Shown piece by piece: positions 35,707 through 47,700 of a stretch of DNA of 64,000 nucleotides (position 1 is the stretch's first letter; every line of letters starts with the position of its first letter). The position numbers were made by a program, and so were the translations under genes. The DNA comes from Imbricaverruca yamaguchii. Taxonomy: Eukaryota > Arthropoda > Thecostraca > Neoverrucidae. The stretch spans positions 434,001-498,000 of the forward strand of contig JAOTOL010001459.1 of assembly GCA_034440575.1 (NCBI GenBank). Reading direction: 5' to 3'. The notes beneath the pieces were generated by a model. That model was not told where the DNA came from. It made no database searches and saw only the letters and a list, made by a program, of their open reading frames with translations.

Positions 35707-38700
35707 GTACGTGTTCTATAGTGCGCTACATTTGCCAGCGATATTGTGTCTTGCATTTTCCCTGTGCTACGATGTTCTTGCAGCCTACTGTAGATGTTCA
35801 GAGAAAGGATCTGCGAAGTATGACCAACATGCTTGGAAGTTTTTATGTATTGCCCTAAATACGTCACCGTACATGCTCTCTTTTTTCAGTTTGCCGGAAT
35901 GGACATGCGTGGGAGTGCTCCCCCACCACAGAATGTGAGCAGATATATTCCCCCCAACCGTCGCATGGATGGAGTGGATGGAGGTGCAAGCTTTGGACAA
36001 TACAGAAGTAAGTTTTTGAACCGTCAGAAGTAAAAAAATGGTGTTTTGTTAATCCATTGCTAAGCAGTGTTAAGCAGGGTGGGAGTTAAGGCACTTCTTC
36101 AGAGATTTTATCTCTGAAAACATTTTTACTCTGGGCTCATGCTGGATATGATTGGGATGGGCTTTACATCTACTCTAACACAAATGTGGGAACAAAGATG
36201 TCAATGAAAACAAACAGAACCACACCCACAAAAATGCTTACACTACTTACTATTACTACTCAAAATAACCACTTTTTGTGGCATGGGTGCAATATAGTCC
36301 ACATGGATTTACACACCCTAAAACCCAATAATCATCACTTTTTGTAGCAGTTGGCAGCATAACCACAGATTACCACATTTCTCAATTTCAGCCGCCATAA
36401 TTATAAGTCACCAAGTGCCAACAGCATGTGCAAAACAGTGCATGCACACTGAGTGCAGTGTTTTCTGACTAGAGCCATGCCTCTGATGACCTGCATTCTT
36501 GCCACCCATATAATGGATAAATATTTGACAGTGTGAAGAGACATCCTCCAGAGTCCCTGATGCTGCTTCTCATTATTTGCTTAGTTTGCATTTTCTGTCC
36601 TGAAATCTGTCTGTCAACCAATCAATGCAGGATGTTATGACCTCAACTATTAGCAACTTTGAACACATGTTTAATAGTGTCATACTGCAGGCACAAGGTC
36701 TTGACTGATCCTTTGCTTTACAAATCTTATCACATCTGACTGGCATGTGGTAGCAGAGTTTGGTAGGTATTGCATAGCAAATTGGTTATGTAGGTATGCA
36801 TGTGCTCTGAGCTGAGGGTAAAGTATTTATGCTTGTTTTTCATATGGCTAACCTTGTGCTGAGACAAACAGTGAAAGGAAAGGATATTGCTCCTGTGGGT
36901 TGTGAGAGACAAAGTTGTGCTGATTATCATGAGTCTGCTTTGCTGTACCATGCATTGTTCACTTTTTGTTCCTATGTATTGACATCTGACTTCACCAAAA
37001 ATGACAATGTATATTACTTATGGACAGAACCAACATTTTACTCAAATTGTGTTCTGATATGTTTATTAGCAAGATCCTAGATGTGTTATGGTGAACATGA
37101 GAATTAAATTCAACAGGATATGAAGGAATTAGAAACAAGGAATGAAGACTGTGGGCATACACCAAGAAACATGATGTCGATGCTTGTTTGGGAAGGATGC
37201 TAATTTGGTTGCGAGTCAGTGGTATATTCTACCCTATTTCCCAAATAATTTACCACTGTCGCAAAGGGCATAGGTAACTCCGTGGCTAAGCTAAGCATCT
37301 GTCATGCCAGAGGTCAAGGTATGGGTTTCAATATCCCATGATGCCTGCCCTTCCTGCCAGGGTGAGAGGCGGGCAATGCCATATCACCTCAACTGCTTAA
37401 GTGTATTGTAAAACCACAATCAATAATCCATATATTTGCATCCCTATTGCAAAGGATATTCAGGCAAGTTTTAAGTAGCAATTTGCTCCTTGTCAGGCTG
37501 TTGAAGTTTCTTCAAAATGTAATTAGTGTTTTTGGTTTCAACTAAAGTATTTATATGAACTAAAGAGATATGTTATACAGCATTGAATACATAGAAGTAA
37601 TTAGATGTTATTTTCCTTATTGTATTTTTTCTTCATTTTTATATCAACTCATTTCATCTGCAAATTTCTTTCTGTTCAATTGGCAAGTAAAATTGCACCA
37701 AAAAGGGGCTTTTGGGTTTGGTAATACAACATCAAAGTATTGTTTGTGTCACAATATGTAAAGGAGATACAAATATAAAGGCAATATATCATAGTTTAAT
37801 CTACCATTTACCATTTTAGGTTTGACAATTTTTTAAATCCACTTTCTTCAAATTTTGTGAATGAAAAAACCTAAGCCGGCCTGACTTTAGGTAAGTTGAT
37901 CTACTTGTGAAGAAATGTCAGGTTTTGTAGTAAAATCATCTGCCCCCAAAAGTTGTTCCCAATTTTCCAGCTTAAAAAACCTTATCCAACCTAATTATAG
38001 CTGGGGAAAAAATATATGTTATAGAGCATTGAATACATAGAAGTAATTAGAAGTCGTATTTTCCTGATTGTATTTTTTCTTCATTTTTATATCAACTCAT
38101 GGCATCTGCAAATCTTTTGCTGTTCAATTGGCAAGTAAAATTGCACCAAAAAGGGGCTTTTGGGTTTGGTATTGTAACATCAAAGTAATCTTTGTGTCAT
38201 ATAATAGGTAAAGGAAATTGAATATAAAGGCAATACATCATAGTTTAACTTACCATTTAGCATTTTAGGTTTGACTATTTTAAATCCACTTTTTCTCCAA
38301 ATTTTGTGAGTGAAAAAACCTAAGCTAGCCTGACCTTAGGTAAGCTGATCTACTTGTGAAGAAATATGTCAGGTTTTGTAGTGAAATCATCTAAAAATCA
38401 ACCACCAAAAGTTGTCAAAATTTTCCAACTAAAAAAACCATATCCGACCTAATTATAGCTGGGGCAGGTACAGCCAGGTAGTCAAGGTGTTCAGCTCTGG
38501 GTTCCAAAGGTCCTGGGTTCAATACTCATCACTCTATAAATTTCCCAATGTTGTGGCCCACCAGCCAAACAGTTGGTGGTGGCATTAGCTTTGATCATGC
38601 ATACTGTGAGTATCATCCAATAAAAAACAAACCAACCAAAGCTAGTTTCTTTCCTTACTTTGTGGAGGTAAAATGTGTGAAACTTGTCTCATGAAGAACT

Positions 38701-41700
38701 TGGCATGCACAATGGAGGGCCTCTGAAAATTATGTCCACTGGAGGGGGGGCGGATTCTGTCCAATAAGATCTCTGCTCATATTAAGGCTAGGGCGACGAA
38801 AGTCGCAGGGTGGATGGGCATGATAGTGAACTTTATTGTGTGCAAAGTTCATGACCTTAGGTCAATATCTTCAAGGTCAAATGAGGTCAAAATATGGCAA
38901 TTTTCTGGTTTTGCGTCGCTTGGCTTGTCATTGGAATGGATTGCTGTGATTGTGTTTAAATGCTCCAAAATTGGCATTAATGATGTTTTGGACATTACTA
39001 ATGATGTAATACAGATGCCAGATCTTCCATTTGACCTCAGGTCACCTATATAAGAAACTTTATGAGATCATTACCTGCTCCAGTTACCGCAACCGGTCTG
39101 CCCACCCGATTTCCCCGTTGAGCGTCTCGGCACAATCGGCTTCACAAAGAAAGGAGTGAAATACATGAATAAAGTATGGAAACACTTGGGCACACAATGC
39201 CAGCAGTATATTTCTGGATGTGTATGGAGTAACATGCAAAGTGACATCAATCACATGACAGTCATTTCCATTTCTGACAACATTCCAGTTGACCAAGTTT
39301 GCTTCCATTAGCCTGTCATGAACTTGACCTGACTTGACCTTGGCAGCCTAACATGACTTTTAAATTATATAGCATAACAATTTGCATCAAACAAGCTGCT
39401 AGTGTTGTTAAGAACACTTCCATTTTGCCAATATAGGGGAAGCGCATCAGCACCGATTTTTGCGGTCTGGCGCTGCGAATTGTTTTAACTTTAATGGCCC
39501 ATAACTTTAAGCATTCTTGGCCAATTTTCATTTTGCTTGCTTTAAACAATGTGCCTGCCATTTGTAAGCAGGTACGGAAAAATGGCGTATATCTGCTGGT
39601 ACAATATGAAGTTATTTACGAATATTCGGAGGGGTGGGCGGATTTCGCCCTTCCCCTCCAGGGAGTGTGTTAACCTGTTATGAACTTGGCCTGACTTGAA
39701 CTCGGTGACCTGACATAACTTCGAAACAATGTAACAGAACAAAGTACATCAGGCAAGTTCCTAATAACACTTCCTTTTTGCTAATATACGGGAAGCGCAT
39801 CAGCGCCGATATTTGTGGTCTGGCGTTAATAAATGTTTTAATCTTAATGTTTTAATGACCTGTAACTCGAAAATTTTCGGGTCCATTTTCGTTTTTCTTA
39901 CTTTAAATAACGTGAGGGTCATATCTAAGCAGGTACACAAACAATGGCGTATATCGGCCGGTAAAATCTGGGGTTATCTACCAAAAACCGGATGGGTGGG
40001 CGGATTTCGCCCCCCCCCATCCAGGGAGCGTATTAAAGCACAATAATTCCATTTTGATATGGATAATATATTGTGAAGAAGAATTTAACATTACATCACA
40101 TCCATGATTTCAATGCTTGGCGGCATGATTTTAAATAGTGAATACCTCATGTGTGTGATTCCAAAGAAATGGTAGTGGAAGAAGTTTTTAGGCAAGCTTC
40201 ACCAGGCCTTCCTCATACTTTTGTTTTCCTATTTGGATTCAGGTGCTTCTATGTAAATACCAAATTATTTCAAAAGCAATTATTTTTAATATTAGGTATT
40301 GGTATTAAGTAGGTAAGGGAGACTGTGGCACGTTCTGTCACTGACTAAATTTGGCCTGGGTGGGCATGCTTTCAACAGTTGGTGATTGATGCTTTCCCAG
40401 TTTGTTGCACACAGCAATAGCTTCGAATAATGTTGAGGTAGTCCAGTGGTATCTCGATTTGTTTCGACACCAGTATCGACAATGTGTCAATGACTCATTC
40501 GACAGAACTTGCCCCATATATGGGGCAGGTTCTGTCACTGGCGGGACACTTCCTGTTATCACCGAACGGTCATCCGGAGCATCCCTGAGGGAGATAAAGA
40601 TGGGTTCATTCATCATCATCATGAATAGTGTAGAAAATGACGGCCAGATGCAATTTTTATTCTTCGTTATGCATGCACATGTAATACAAACCGCACATTG
40701 TCGTGTTCATCAACATCGATGATTTTCTCAGCCTCTGCAAACATGAACACTTGAGGTGAACACTGAGCACTGAGAGACAGCGAGAACCCTGAGAAAACTT
40801 TTGGCTCGCTGCCAACAACCACATGCTGACTCCGATGCTCACTCACACCTTCACAGCCACTGCTCCCACGAAACACATGTGGAAGTTGCGCGCGGTGGGG
40901 CAGATTACAGACTAGGACTCCTGCAGCCGGCAGATGAGGTCCTCGAACTTGGCGTGAAACTTGTCGCCGTCCTTCTCGACGAAGCAGGTTTTCGCGGCTT
41001 CCACGCTTCGATATCCTTGGACTAGCGTCTCACCGTCGTCGTCGTCGATGTCCCGCAGGGCGCAAGGGAGCGGGTGGATCGATTCCACAAACGACGTCTG
41101 TCCTCAGACATCTCAGATGCAGCAAAGGCGTGTTCTGGGAATATCTCCGAGTTAACGGGGTAGATGCCGGTGGCGCGGAACTCCGAGATGATGTTGGCCG
41201 GCGATATCCCGAGCTCGAAGGGGCGCCGGAAGATCGCGGCAGGTCATATATCGTGGGCTGGGGTCCGTGGTTGCTGAGCATGTACTCCTGCATGGAGGTC
41301 TTGTAGTGCCGCTTAATGGGGCCGTAGACGGCAACATCGAGTGGTTGAAGGCGATGGAAGCAATGGGGCGGGAAGGTCAGGATGACCACGCCTGCCTCCC
41401 GCGCCCTTTGGACCACCGCCAGCGACATGTGCGACTCGTGATTATCCAAGAGGAGCAGCACCGGCTCCTGCGTCGGCTTCGTGTACGAGATCAAGTGCTC
41501 CAGCGTGAGCAGGAACATCTCCGCGGCCATCCAGCCTTTGGGAGTTGCGCCCCCGACGGATGCCGTCGGCGCGCCGCAGATGAACCGGTCGTTGTACCGC
41601 GTTCGCGGGAACGCGAAGAAGGGCGGGATCGCCATCCCCACGGCGCTGATAGCACACGCCACCGTGACCAGCGTCCCCCGTTCCGCCGCCGCGATGGTTC

Positions 41701-44700
41701 CCACCTGTTTCACGCCTTTGCTCGCTGTCACCTACGGCACGCCGCAGACGGTGGTGATACCGCTCTCGTCGAGGTTGAAGATCCGGCCTGGTGGGAAGTT
41801 GTGCTTATCCATGACCTTCTTCAGGTTGGCGAAGAAGTTGTTGTTCTTCCGGGAGAAGCTGATCGTCCGGTGCATGGAGGTTGGCTCCGACGTACGCAGG
41901 GAGAGCCCGTTCCGCTCGACGAACGCCTCCAGCCAGTCGACGCCGGCCAACTTGTTGGCGTTTCACCACTCCGGGAAATTCTTCTCCTTTCCATTGGCGA
42001 AGTCGTACGCCAGCTTCCTGGCCCCCTTGCTGGACAAGCCGTGCAGCATCGACGCGCACGTCTTGAGATGGTCGGCCAGCTCCTCCTCATCATCCAGCAC
42101 GCGACGAGTTGCGTACGTTACCACATGCTTGCCCTTCTTGAGGCACGCCCTTAGCGTCTCCCGGTTTACGCCCAGCAACTTGGCGGCAGATCGGGCTGTT
42201 TCGCCATCGGCACAGAGGGCGCGCGCCCGCTCCAGGATATCCGAAGATGTAACCGCCCGATTCGTTTTGCGCTTGTAATGGCATACCATGTCTTTGGATG
42301 TCTGCGAATAACAGGCGGTTATTAGTATGGTTGTTTCTAAGCAATACGACTAGTAATCATGAACAGATTCAGTGACAGAACCTGCCCCAGATTCAGTGAC
42401 AGAACCTGCCCCCTGGAGGAAGTTCACAATTTTTCGTTTTTGACCGAAAACTGGGGAGAACTTGGAAAAATAACGATCAGCACTACACTCTAGACATTCG
42501 TGACTCCCCATAACATTATTCAGAGACACTATACAATTATCTCAATGGCCACAAACCAAAATTTTGCTCAAACCAAAAAGTTTGGATTCCTATTGCAAAA
42601 ATAAAGTTTTCCAATTTTAATAAACCTGGTAGTAGGTACGTTTTTGTTTTGATAGTGGGGGTCATTCCAGGCAAAAACGAACATTTTATGAAACAACAAT
42701 ATATCTGCACCGGCTAGTTTACGAGAAAAGCCCACTGACATAATGTGCCCAATGACAGAACCTCCAGAACCCAGAACCAGAACCAGAACCCAAACCCGTT
42801 CTCCCCTATTTAGTATTAAGCTCTCATGTTTTCACACCTGCACTTTATATGCTGCAATCAAACAAGCAGCTGGTGTGCAAGTACCTACTCATGAGTTGTG
42901 GTGCAAATGTTTGTTATTTATGCTGTGTGATCATTTGGGAGTATCATTATAAACGTGTAAACTTGATTTGCATCTAAGAAGTGTGATTATTTATTTTACA
43001 GTTTACCCAGAGAAGCTTTGACCATGTCACTCCCTAACTTAACAATAGCTCTGATGTTACCTGGAAACTGCATGCGGAGTTTGTATAGCTAAGTGCACTC
43101 TCCATGTGAACCTGTAAACATATTGGTATTTGCTGATATTTGTAAGCCTAATTCTTATTTCAGTTGATTCGCATGGTGTATGGTAAAAACAAAACTATGT
43201 TAATGAAACCTTTGAGAATTACAATTTCTCATAGCTTATGATTTATGCTATATGAAAAATGCAGTTGATGTGCCCCTGAACTACAATATCTTATAATTTA
43301 TGCTTATCATTATATTAGGTCTTCTTGCTTTATCTCGAGGGTATGTGACCAGTGAATAGTTGCTGTAAGTATGGCTTATTTTGGGATATTTCACTAAATC
43401 TGTGTCCTCAAATTGACTGATAGGTTGTGTTTTGGTTGAAGCACCCTTGAACTAAAATAACTAACTGATAGGTTGGATGTGAAATCCTGTATGTGGAGGT
43501 AGTGCTTTGGAACATTACAACCTGGAGTGGATACTGCAGTCTCTGCTTCTACCATCACACACTCTTTTCTTTATCAAACTGTAGTAAGTTTGCAGTCATT
43601 TTGAAACAGCTCATCAAGGCATCCTGTAAGGCTTGAGAATACTCGATGGAGTGAGCCACAATGTGCTATCAGTGGTGAGCCTATAAACTGGAAATATGGT
43701 AGATATATACATGCCCCTTGGTCGGCTTTTGATCAAAGAGATGTCAGAAATCTGTTTTTCTGGTGTCTTCTGATGTGATTTGAATATATTTTAGGCTGAT
43801 TTTTTTTGGGGGAAATGGAACTCTTTTTTTTTGTAAATGGACAATTCAAGTAGAAGTACTTATAGCTCAAGAGGCAGTCAATTAATTATAAATAGTAAAT
43901 CATTGAAACAACAAGAAATACGTTTGACATTGCACACACATGTTCAAGCACATACTTGTTCAAGCAATGAAAAACTCCATCCCATATCATCCTATTGGTC
44001 AACTGCTTTTTATGCAGTTTCCAAGTCTAGGACAAGGGGGTTGGGGTAGCTCAGTTGGTAGCACAAACTGAGCTACCCCGACACTACCAACTTGGTGGAG
44101 GGTCTGATCTCTTGATCTTGATCACAATATTTTTGGTTTGGCATTTACTAAGTCCACTCACAACCAATCGGCTTAAGAGGTTGGCGACGCTATATGACAT
44201 AGTGGTTGAATGAGTTTTAAAGTGCTTCTCTTCATTGACATCCAGTTCATTACCTCCCATTGTATTTGGCTGGTCAGATGGTGCTTTCTGCAATTTGAAT
44301 GACTTGGTGATTTGAACCTGGTGAATGGGATGAAATCAGTGTTGCAATATTGCTGATGTATTGAACATTAGATGAGTTTACAGCAGTAATATGCTCCTTG
44401 CTAGGTTGCTAAGGTTCCTTACTGGTGTGAACGCCATTATCCTCGGTTTGAACTGATACATTCCAAATATAAACTAAGAATGTGCATTATTTAGTACTCA
44501 GTTTTTAGTATACTTCATAATTCAGTATGTGTTAGGAAGCAATTAGATTCATTCTGCTAATTCAGTTTCCATGTTAGTAATAAGATACACATGTTTGCCT
44601 GTGGTGACTGACCCCGTGACCTGCTGACGATCCTCTGTGGTGACTGAGCTCGTGACCTGCTGACGACCCTCTTTTTATGACTGACCCGAAGACCTGCTGA

Positions 44701-47700
44701 TGACCCTGTGGTGACTGACCCTCTGCCCTATTAACCCATTAGTTCCCGAGCATGGATTCCATTTGATTTTTTCAATGAAATATGGAACAAATAGTGTATC
44801 GGGTCAGGATGACGAATCGAAAAGAAACTTCAAAATTATTATCGGAAGTGGGTGAAACCGGTGCGTCCTTTAAAGTACGTGTGGGCACTGTCCCTGTGGA
44901 TGCGTGTAAATTGGGAAATATTGCAATAGACGTTGAAAAATGGTATAAAACTGAAGAAATTCTCATTTGAAGTCAATTTTAAGCAATCTGTACAACTTAC
45001 ATTGAACTTCGTTTACCTATATCCAGGAAGACACCTAATCTAGGGTAATGTAAACTTCGACACTTTTTACTGTTCCGATCATTTGTCTTGTACATACCAT
45101 CGATCTTCAGATATTTTCCGTTGCGAATTGCCCAATTGCATGGAAACATGTGAAAGGTTACTAGAAATGAAACACAAACATTCTTAGTTTAGTGTTTATT
45201 TTCATCTTTTTGATACAGTATCACAAAAAGTAGAGGATACTTTATTTACAAAAAAAAATCAAGTGACTGTGGCAACTGGAATGAACTCGAATTTACTGGT
45301 GAGTTGGTGGACAACACCGGTGGTGGGTCTCAAAACAGTCGGGATGGAGACCCACGTTGCACCTGCGGCACCTGTACAGGGTCCTCTTCTTGCAGTGGTT
45401 ACAGACGTTCTTCCTGTCCGGCGTCTTCATGACCAGGTGGTTGCCGTTGTCCCTCCTGACGTCGGCCAGGGTGCTGGTGGAGAGGACAGGAAGAGTGTGG
45501 ATACGGCTGGTCTTGGTCTCCCCATGAAGCATCACCGTCATCTCCACACATGACCGGATGAAGTCCAGGAGAGGCATCTTCTCCTGCTTCTTGACGTCCA
45601 TCACCACTCGCACCTTGCGGTACAGACGCCAGGCCTGGACAAGAGACACGTTCAGGAACCAGTTGTGCAGCGCCCAGTACCACTTTCGGTTGCGGGTGGT
45701 GATGGCGTAGCACATCACCATGTTGTCCAGCAGGTCCACGCCGCCCATGTGGGTGTTGTAGACCCTGACGGTGTTGGGCTGGTCCACTTCCACCTTCCTC
45801 TTCTCCACCGATGAATACCTGTTGCACTTTCCCATAGGGTTGACGTCCGCGAAGTTGGAGGCCACGTACACCGGTGCAGAGTCCTTCCACGCCACCACGA
45901 CCTGGTCCTCGTCCACGTAAACTTCCTCCTTCTGACCCCTCCTCATCTTCTTGCCCTGCTGCTTGGACGGGAGGGACAGTTTGCAGAGCCTGTTCTGCCG
46001 CATCGTCCCCACCACTCCTACCCCCTTCTTCGACATGTTATCCAGCAGGTCCAGGCTGGTGAATAGGTTGTCACACGCCACCTTCGTGCCAGTCACCAAC
46101 TTGGCATCCTCCACCAGGCCGTAGACGACGTCAGGTCCTTGACTGAGGCCGTAGTTGAACAGTTTTTCCCTGGAACCACCATATGGTTCACACCGGATGA
46201 GTTCACCAGCTGAGGTCGCCAAGACCCACACTTTGAAGCCAAAGCGAGTCGGTTTTCCCCTGAGGAACTGCTTGAGCGGCTGGGGACCGAAATACTTGAC
46301 CATCGACCGGTCCACGGAGACGTACTCGGTCTTCTCGACGTATTTGTGGGCTGCACTGTTCATGGCATCAAACAGGGGCCTCACCTTCCAGAAGCAGTCG
46401 TCCGCCTTTGGCTTGTGGCTGTTGGTGAAGTGGCTGTAGCGCATGACGTCGTCGAAGGTGTTCCTTGGCATCGCCTTCCTCACTAGAGGATTTCCAGTGT
46501 CCTTCTCCCAGTACATCCTCCTCTGGGCCGGTGTGAGGTAGCCGCTCATCATCATTATGGCGTGGCTGGCTCTGATGAGGTACCTGTCCACTTTGGTCTG
46601 GAAGGCGGCACAGTTCTGCTGGGCCGCGTACCTCTTGGTCTCCTTGACTATCTTGTCCACCAGCTGGTCCGTGATGAAGAGCTTCATGTAGTCGTAGGGA
46701 GTCTTCACCTCGCTGACATCAAGAGGCAGGTTGTCCTAGCTGAAGAGGTCAGCTCTTGGGAAAGCCGGGATGCATTTCCCCACGTTGCCACTGTTGCACT
46801 GGAACCTGTCCGCGTTCCTGACGCGGACCAGCTTCTGCTTGGGCTCCATGGGCTCCTCCTCGCTGGACGTGCTGTTCACTTCCAGTGGCCGTTTCCGAGG
46901 ACGTCCGCGCTCTGCTTCTGTTGTTGTTATGGTGGTAGGTGGTGTTGGACATGTACTGCGGAGACCATGTGATGTCCCTTCCCCAGAATCTTCCGATTCC
47001 TCCGCTGCGTGTCGGCGGGTTCGTGAAATGGACTGTTCCACAGCCCGTCTTTTCGGGTTCTGCCGAGTGGGGTTTCATGAGGATGACCCAGGAATCGCCA
47101 GGGTGTCGTCGAGGACAGCATCGTCCTGTGCCACCCTCCTCCTTCTCATAGGATCTTTCTCCTCCAGCCAGGCATCTATTTCGTCGTCTGAGTTGACGGC
47201 GTGGTGTGTCTCCAGTTCCGCCTGCTGGTTCATCAGCCGGATCCCCACGTGATTGGGGTCTTTTGGTCCACCATCCTCGTCATCGCTGTCCTCGTCGCTG
47301 ACAGCGTCATCATGAGGCGGAAGAATGACGATGTCGGTGGGTTGAGCGGATGGTTCTTCTTCTAACACTGAGGGAATGTGCTCCACCGTCAGTTCAACAG
47401 ACCTGCAAAACATATTTTTTTAAATACTATTTTACATTTTACGATTATCTTTTTTTATTCACTTTTATGGTTATATGTACATTTTTTGGTATACGAATTT
47501 CTTTTATTATTTCGTGTTCCCTTGGGCATAAAGAACATCCGTTTCCCCTATTTTATATGAAATTATGCAAAAAAAAGTGATTGCAGATGGCGCTCATGAT
47601 GACCGATCAATGAGATTGTATCGTATCGTAACATTATGAAAGAGCTGTAACATGAACAATTTTTCACCAATGGAACACAAAAACAAAGAAAAACGATAAA

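Noticed and set aside
39900..40031. CRISPR-like or satellite array from repeated GGGCGGATTTCGCCC
   Set aside because: Only two units of about 360 bp exist; it is a simple tandem duplication in a eukaryotic intron.
41267..42278. Long plus-strand open frames (295 and 265 codons)
   Set aside because: They lie exactly antisense to the pogo transposase, which has recognisable motifs and all catalytic residues. Their openness follows from the GC-rich coding strand.
12612..44079. Functional tRNA genes
   Set aside because: Several A/B-box pairs exist (12612, 21150, 21693, 37268, 38463, 44043), but the acceptor stems do not close and all have SINE bodies or tails.
45399..45890. 163-codon minus-strand frame overlapping the piggyBac gene
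   Set aside because: Alternative frame of the transposase, without the DDE motifs.
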